38,972 nt of DNA. It comes from Neolecta irregularis DAH-3. Lineage: Eukaryota; Ascomycota; Neolectomycetes; Neolectales; Neolectaceae. Every line of letters begins with the position of its first letter. Position 1 is the stretch's first letter. A program made the position numbers and the translations under genes. The notes beneath the pieces are model-generated. The model did not search any database. It was not told where the DNA came from and worked only from the letters and a program-made list of their open reading frames with translations. The DNA lies in NCBI GenBank assembly GCA_001929475.1, contig LXFE01000168.1, positions 1-38,972 on the forward strand, written 5' to 3'. Below, piece by piece: positions 33,941 to 38,972 of this stretch.

Positions 33941-35184
33941 TCCTAAAGGAAGCCCGAGTAGAAGTGTTGATAGAGCTATTTGTACTTGCGAAACAGAAAT
34001 TGCGGCATTGGCGCGTCTGCCGATTCATGAGATCGCATCTCCTGATTTTCAATCCATGTGTTTTGCGGCAGTAGAACATCTTGTACTTCTCAGTAGCTTA
34101 CTAATGGGCTGTATTTTCTTGTCTTTCGTGTATAACTGGGATTTGTGTTCGCCTCCTTGATTGACCATTTCACTGTTATTCATAAACGAATATGCATGCT
34201 AAATCTAGCACGTTTGGAAAAGGAACCGCGGAGTAAATATCCTTTGCGTTTAATGCAAGTTGTAAAATATCGTTCAAATAATACACTTGATGCAACTCAT
34301 TTGAAACTGGGCAGACTCTACCAAAAGCATGGGGCCGGTTATGATTTCCTAATGAAGTCGCAAGGCGCCCCTAGAGCAAACTTGGTCAAAGCGCACTAGA
34401 CGCACCGGCAAAACACTAAAAACGATGTCCATTTTTATCTGAAATTTGTTATATTACAAATATTTAAATTCAGCCGAGAGAAACCCCTCTTGTGCAGGGT
34501 CTTTATCATGCCTCACGATCAGACATCACAAGCCACTATGACTCACCCAACGGTTCAAGACTCCTGACGTCGACGCTGATCACAGCCTGACTGTGGCAAG
34601 CAGTACCACCCAGCAAGTCAGGACGGTCACAAGCTTGCCACCCGAGTGGTGTGCAGGGTAAATAGAGATTGCCAGTTCTTCTATAAGTAGGAAGCCCGGC
34701 CAAACCGGAGCTAGAATATACGTAGTTGCCTTTATTTACTGAATTGTGATCGTATATTCCCAGGAAGCCCCCTGAGCGGCAAGTCCAGACACCCAACCCT
34801 CACATCTAACTTGGGCTTGAAGCTTTGCTTCGCTACAAATGCTAAAAGACATTGTACAGACTTATGAATTGGGAAATTCCTGCCTAATCACCCTTTGTTT
34901 GGAGTATAGCCGACGCCAAGTGAGACTTGCGGCTAAAGGACTGTAGGCTCTATTCTTGTCCGTATACTTTGTTCCATAAATAGCTCATTTAAAAAATATG
35001 GCACGGGAATATTGGATACAAATTACGGTTCAGAGATGCTCCAGGGATCTATTGATACTAGGAAAGAAGATAGAAAGTTAAAAACATTTTAATTACATGA
35101 ACACATTTAAGAAATTGATGAACATATTTCTATAAATTTGATTCATGGAAAAATCGTGGAATGTACAGAATTCTATATTCCTTT
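33941..35184. other. intergenic region with an unassigned Cys-containing frame
   Basis: A 1.24-kb spacer between MOD5 and the His/Lys-repeat gene. A 67-codon plus frame (34196-34399) and an 86-codon minus frame (34796-34536, four Cys) are open, but neither has an assured start or a partner exon. The rest is AT-rich and unremarkable. Confidence 0.4.
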
Positions 35185-36283
35185 TTAAAGGATCAAAGCC
35201 GCAAGCCCTACAACGGCAAAAACGCTGATTCCGCTCGTGATAGCTCCACTCTCAAAGGTATGAACAGGCTTAGGTGGTTGAGTCGGGGTAGTAGAATTCG
35301 AAGCAGGAGCTTTAGTTTTGTGGTGTGTTTTGGCGTGAGTTTTGTGTTGTGTTTTGGCGTGAGTTTTGTGGTGTGTTTTGACGTGAGTTTTGTGGTGAGT
35401 TTTGACGTGAGTTTTAGGCGGGCATGGCTTCTCACCACAGCTGGCGCTGGCATGAGCACTGGCACTCGCACTTGCAGATCCTTCTCCGTGGCTTGTCTAA
35501 ACAGTCAATATACTGTCAAAACATATGAATATACTTTGTGCATCTCGTGAGTTTCTCCGTTAGCAGTTGCTTTGGCATCGGCCTTGGAACTGCATTCACC
35601 GTTTTTGCATTTGGCCTCGGCCGATGCGTCAGCGCTGGCATGAGCACATTCAGATCCTTTGCAGTCAGATTTAGCTTCGGCTTCAGCTTCGCTGTCGGCA
35701 GAGGCAGAGGCGCCTTTTCCGGAGGCAGAGGCAGATGCCTTTGCGGAAGCTTTAGCGGCGGCCTTTTGGGCGGCATCAGCATTGCTGGAGGCTTCGGCGG
35801 CAGCTTTAGCGGCAGCCTTTGCGTTTCCAGAAGCAGCTGCTTCAGCAGAAGCTTGAGCAGCAGCCTTTGCTTCGACAGCAGCCTTTCCAGCGGAATGAGC
35901 ATCGGCGGAAGCCTTGGCTTCGGCTTCAGCATGAGCCTTGGCTTCAGCTGCATGGCCAGCAGCGGCATGTGCATCTGCGTGAGCCTCTGCATAGGCAGAA
36001 ACGGCAGCTCCACATTCCTAAAACATCAATACGATGAATAGATACAATAGTATACGTTTTGGCAAGATCGAGCTTCAGCATGACTGGTGGCTTTGGCACA
36101 AGAGTTTGAGCAGTTTTCAAACACATCGGCTTTGGCTTCGGCAGAAGCAGTAGCTAAAGCAACCTCGTCATTGTCATGATGCTTCGTGTGGTGGTCTGTA
36201 CATCAACGACAATGTCAGTATCAATACATACGTTGAGCAGCCACATGTGTGGCGAGGATAACAGTGAGAAGTTTGTAATTCAT
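35185..36283 (-). CDS. His/Lys-repeat, alanine-rich GPI-anchored surface protein
   Basis: The four exons (36283-36232, 36195-36056, 36017-35535, 35496-35185) encode 328 aa. Introns are 36, 38 and 38 nt. Order of parts: a signal peptide (MNYKLLTVILATHVAAQ); a His-rich start (HHHTKHHDNDE); a Cys-bearing segment (ENCSNSCAKATSHAEARSC); and about 130 residues of Ala-Glu-Ala-Lys-type helix-forming sequence (AYAEAHADAHAAAGHAAEAK and similar). Next is a second Cys segment (SDCKGSECAH ... KCKNGECSS). A Ser-Ala-His stretch follows, then CGEKPCPP and eight tetrapeptides KTHV/KTHH/KTHA/KTQH. A short Ser/Thr/Pro linker and a GPI tail (ITSGISVFAVVGLAALIL) end the protein. No known family recognised. The His/Lys array could bind metal ions or acidic wall polymers; that is inference. 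A TATAAA lies 76 bp upstream of the ATG. Confidence 0.82.
35320..35415 (-). repeat. 12-nt tandem repeat encoding KTH-X tetrapeptides
   Basis: Eight consecutive 12-nt units encode KTHV, KTHH, KTHV, KTHH, KTHA, KTQH, KTHA and KTHH, followed by KTK. One unit carries a Q for H change. The near-identical units suggest expansion by slippage or unequal exchange, so copy number may vary between strains. Confidence 0.85.
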
Positions 36284-37131
36284 CTTGATTCGATTGTAGA
36301 AGCGAATGACAAGAGGTGAAGCGAATAGATGAAGAAAAAAGTGCGGGACCAAGAGGCATTTATAGTTTTCACACAGATTGTGGGATAAAGCTGCGCATGT
36401 AGGCAGTCACGCACTGAGATCATTGTTGATTCACCAAATGAGGTTATTCATAGTAACCGGGTGTATGTAGAGATGAAAAATGTGAGTGTATGAGACATTT
36501 TAAGGGGACCACCGGCAACATAAGGTGAACGACGGGCAATTTTCTTCAAAAGGTGGCGGGATTTGCAATCAGATATAACAATGACGTTGTCGCAACCTTT
36601 GAGGCCTATATCTCCCTTTTTTGAGAGTCAAGGGGAACGAGTGTAGTTGGAACGCGCCTCCAGTTTGGTGGAAATACAGACGACCATGGAGCGAGTTTCA
36701 GCTCGTGGTGTATTATTAGATATGTAAGACATATGTTGACTATGGAGTGTATATTTCGACTATTGAAACGATTATGCTCCAGTTTACTCAAGAGCCTCGA
36801 TTTGAGTATACTGAGACGAATTGTATCCTCGTCGAATGGAGACTTTTGTAAAGATTAAAATGAAGGAGACTCGCGAGAACAAGGCGAGCGCGCCTTGAAA
36901 ATTATTTAAACCCATTAAAATGAAAGAGTACCCACCTTTGCAAAATGATGTTGGAAAACGCAGATCCTCCCCTTGTAAATAATAATACAGACCAACTTTG
37001 AAAACTCCAACTGGAGGATGAAACTATATTAAGAGGCAAACTTGAAGGCGACAGAAACTCGGGAGACAATTCATTAAAATATTCAATTCTGCACCGACAT
37101 AAATCTAATAAAAACTATCCTAGAGGCAGGC
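36284..37131. other. intergenic spacer between the two repeat-built genes
   Basis: An 848-bp AT-rich spacer with the promoter of the gene to its left and the 3' flank of the gene to its right. A short near-repeat, CCCATTAAAATGAAAGAG (36911-) versus GATTAAAATGAAGGAG (36855-), is present. No gene is supported. Confidence 0.45.
36359..36364 (-). promoter_or_regulatory. TATA box of the His/Lys-repeat gene
   Basis: TATAAA on the minus strand, 76 bp upstream of the ATG at 36283. Confidence 0.45.
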
Positions 37132-38972
37132 CTAGAGCAACATGACAAACAAAGCGACTGCGGCAATAGCACCAACGACATTCTTCGTGGAGGAAGACCC
37201 CGGATGGTACAGGGCATTCCCTGTTAGATTCGGAGGAAGAGTGTTAGGCTTGGCAAGAACTGAGCCAGGCTGCGAGGAACAAACGGCGGGATCGGTACAG
37301 GCAGATTGAGGCTGGGTAGTAGGAGTCGTTGGGCAATCCGTTCCACCAGGACAGCCGGACGTCGTCGTCGTTACAGGCAACGGGGGGGTACAACTTGATC
37401 CAGTACATCCAGGCGTCTGAGGCACTACAGGTACCGTAGGCTTTACACAATCCGGTCCACCAGGACAGCCGGACGTCGTCGTCGTTACAGGCAACGGGGG
37501 GGAACAACTTGATCCAGTACAGCCGGATGTCTGAGGCGTTGGAGGGATTACAGTCTTTGGACAATTCGGTCCATCAGGACAACCGGACGTCTGAGGCGAT
37601 GGAGGGATTACCTGAGTCTTTGGGCAATTCGATCCATCAGGACAGCCGGACGATTGAGGCGTTGGAGGGATTACCTGAGCCTTTGGGCAATTCGGTCCAT
37701 CAGGACAGCCAGGAGACGATGGCTGTGCAGGGGGTGAACCAGGCGGGGTTAGACTGTTAGGCGGCGATGTCGGATTCACGGGTATGGAGTGACCAGGCGG
37801 GATCTTAAGGCAACCATCACACGTGGGAGTTGACGGACGAGGCTGGCAGCTTGGTCCAGTGCAGGTTGGCACCGTGGGAGGCGGGCTACCGCAGTCTGGC
37901 CCAGTGCAGGTTGGCACCGAGGGAGGCGGACCACCGCAATTTGGCCCATTGCAGGTTGGCACCGATGGAGGCGGACCACCGCAGCTTGGCCCGGTGCAGG
38001 TTGGCACCGAGGGAGGCGGGCTACCGCAGTCTGGTCCAGTGCAGGTTGGACCCGAGGGATGGGTACCGCAGCTTGGTCCAGTGCAGGTGGGGGGAGGACA
38101 TTTGCCGTCGGAACACTAGAAGAGGTCAAATAGGTTAAAAGGATGTACAAACACCAGGATGAGGTTTGTAAACATCGAAACCGCAGCCGTTGGACTCGAC
38201 CTTGACAGCAGCTTGGGCACCAGCTGTCAGACAGACATTTGAAGTGCTGCCCTTGGTATAGGCTTGGGCGTAGGCTTCGGCATAGGCTTTAGATTGGGCG
38301 GTGCTCGCACAGGGAGCAGGGCAATTCTGCGATTAGAACAAACTCGAGAAGAACGATACCAAGCGACAAAGGTGTTCCCCGGAAGGACAAGTCTTGCAAA
38401 CGTCCCAATTCTCTGGACGGCAAGCCGCCCGGACGGATGCTTCAGCATCAGCGTAAGCTAGAGTTAGATATTATCAACCGGGCGAGTTACCGATAGCGGC
38501 ACCGGATCCATTTGTAACCACAGTGGAGGAGGCTGAGGCAAAAGCGGAGCTTTCACCGTCAGTAGAGGACGCGCCAGCGGAGGCGTGGGCCTCTGCCAAG
38601 GCAGAGCCGCTGCCCTGGCCCTGGGCTCCCGAATGAGCACCCGCAGCCGCACCAGCGATGGAGCGAGATCCATCTCCGGAGCCGGAGATGGCCCCGGCTC
38701 CCGCCTGGGCTCCAGAAAATGCGCCGCTTCCATTACCGTAAGCAGTCGCACCGGCGCCAGCGTGGGATTCTGAGCTGCCGCCTTGGGTCTGAGCGGTCGC
38801 ACCGGCGGCAGCGTGGGATTCTGAGTCGCCGCCCTTGGTCTGAGCGATCGCACCGGCGGCAGCGCGGGATTCTGAGTCGCCGCCCTTGGTCTGGGTCTGA
38901 GCGATTGCACCGGCTCCAGCATATGAAACGCCTCCATTGTGAGTGGAGGCAGCCGCACCGGCGGCGGCGTGG
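37132..38972 (-). CDS. modular repeat surface protein: silk-like Gly/Ala region, Cys region, Cys/Pro repeats, GPI tail (5' end outside window)
   Basis: The gene is partial at the right edge. Visible exons are 38972-38491, 38457-38360, 38326-38153 and 38115-37132, about 579 codons. Introns are 33, 33 and 37 nt. Parts in order: (1) a Gly/Ala/Ser-rich region with 17-residue repeats such as SESHAAAGATAQTQGG, then GSGAFSGAQAGAGAISGSG; (2) a Cys-rich part with ACRPENWDVCKTCPSG, LNCPAPCASTAQSKAYAEAY and VESNGCGFDVYKPHPG; (3) about six PTCTGPSCGGPPPSV units; (4) three or four SGCPDGPNCPKTQVIPPTPQ units; (5) two 38-residue CTGSSCSPPLPVTTTTSGCP units; (6) a Ser/Thr linker and GPI tail (NVVGAIAAVALFVMLL). 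Each Cys repeat has a C-x4-C pair. No known family recognised. The AYAEAY wording and overall plan resemble the neighbouring gene at 35185-36283, suggesting related wall or adhesive proteins. Confidence 0.8.
37318..37545 (-). repeat. 114-bp tandem duplication, nearly identical
   Basis: Two copies of a 38-codon unit (CTGSSC, PPLPVTTTTSGCPGG, then DC). Their core (CCACCAGGACAGCCGGACGT and following, at 37343 and 37457) is nearly identical at DNA level across about 45 nt, pointing to a recent duplication. Confidence 0.8.
37520..37720 (-). repeat. tandem repeat encoding SGCPDGPNCPKTQVIPPTPQ-like units
   Basis: Three clear units of about 60-63 nt, plus one partial unit at the 5' side, encode G-C-P-D-G-(P/S)-N-C-P-K followed by a Pro/Gln linker. 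The Cys pair is invariant. Confidence 0.8.
37845..38100 (-). repeat. tandem repeat encoding PTCTGPSCGGPPPSV-like units
   Basis: About six units of 42-48 nt, each with C-(T/N)-G-P-(S/D/N)-C and a Gly/Pro/Ser/Val linker. The third unit, counted from 38095 down, and its neighbours differ by only a few bases. Confidence 0.8.
38755..38935 (-). repeat. 51-bp tandem repeat in the silk-like region
   Basis: At least three units encode SES-(H/R)-A-(A/G)-A-G-A-(T/I)-AQT-(Q/K)-GG, one with a 6-bp insertion (extra Gln-Thr). The repeat continues toward the window edge. Confidence 0.75.

Noticed and set aside
33867-34399. Plus-strand frames overlapping and following the MOD5 start
   Set aside because: The first is antisense to the MOD5 P-loop exon. 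The second (67 codons from ATG 34196) has no recognisable feature or splice partner.
35538-36041. Long frames on the plus strand and in another minus frame of the Ala-rich gene
   Set aside because: Repetitive codons keep several frames open. Only the AEA/AEAK frame connects to a signal peptide, Cys pairs and a GPI tail.
38360-38490. CRISPR-like or satellite array in the right-end repeats
   Set aside because: The repeats are in-frame protein-coding units in a eukaryotic gene, without uniform spacers.

Overview
The window is nuclear DNA of a filamentous ascomycete (Pezizomycotina-type). Nearly every gene is split by spliceosomal introns, and the best matches are to fungal housekeeping proteins: poly(A) polymerase, ribosomal S18/uS13, Fet3/Ftr1, Gpi3/PIG-A, Ncs6, Mod5 and an FG nucleoporin. 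Several GPI-anchored cell-surface proteins are also present. I cannot name the genus. I built all gene models by hand from reading frames, splice signals and remembered family conservation. Exon positions are therefore proposals, but every complete model closes in frame.

Layout from left to right. A GPI-anchored PhiA-like wall protein (305-1180, minus) is followed by 1.6 kb of AT-rich DNA with a dispersed-repeat fragment. Then come PAP1 and RPS18 (plus), a spacer with dyad repeats, and COQ1 (plus). Next is the reductive iron-uptake pair, FET3 (minus) and FTR1 (plus). They are divergently transcribed from a 277-bp promoter carrying two perfect ATCTGATAA (SreA-type) sites. A decayed FET3 fragment lies between COQ1 and FET3. 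OMS1-like methyltransferase and a PPR protein (both minus) precede GPI3 (plus), an alanine-rich GPI protein (plus) and NCS6 (minus). A repeat-rich spacer with a probable LTR relic comes before an orphan secreted protein (20952-22486, plus). Then come a 1225-residue FG nucleoporin (minus), a stand-alone glutamine-synthetase-like enzyme (plus), an orphan membrane protein spread over four exons (minus) and MOD5 (minus). The right end holds two adjacent repeat-built surface proteins (minus): a His/Lys/Ala-rich GPI protein and a modular silk-like plus Cys/Pro-repeat GPI protein that runs off the right edge.

Functional themes: high-affinity iron uptake at the plasma membrane (Fet3-Ftr1); tRNA anticodon-loop modification (Ncs6 thiolation at U34, Mod5 isopentenylation at A37); GPI-anchor synthesis (Gpi3), together with four predicted GPI-anchored products; and mitochondrial functions (Coq1, Oms1-like, PPR).

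The most unusual genome-level signal is intron size. Of 56 introns inferred, 47 are 33-41 nt long, near the lower limit known for spliceosomal introns. The most unusual gene-level signal is the pair of repetitive surface proteins at the right end.
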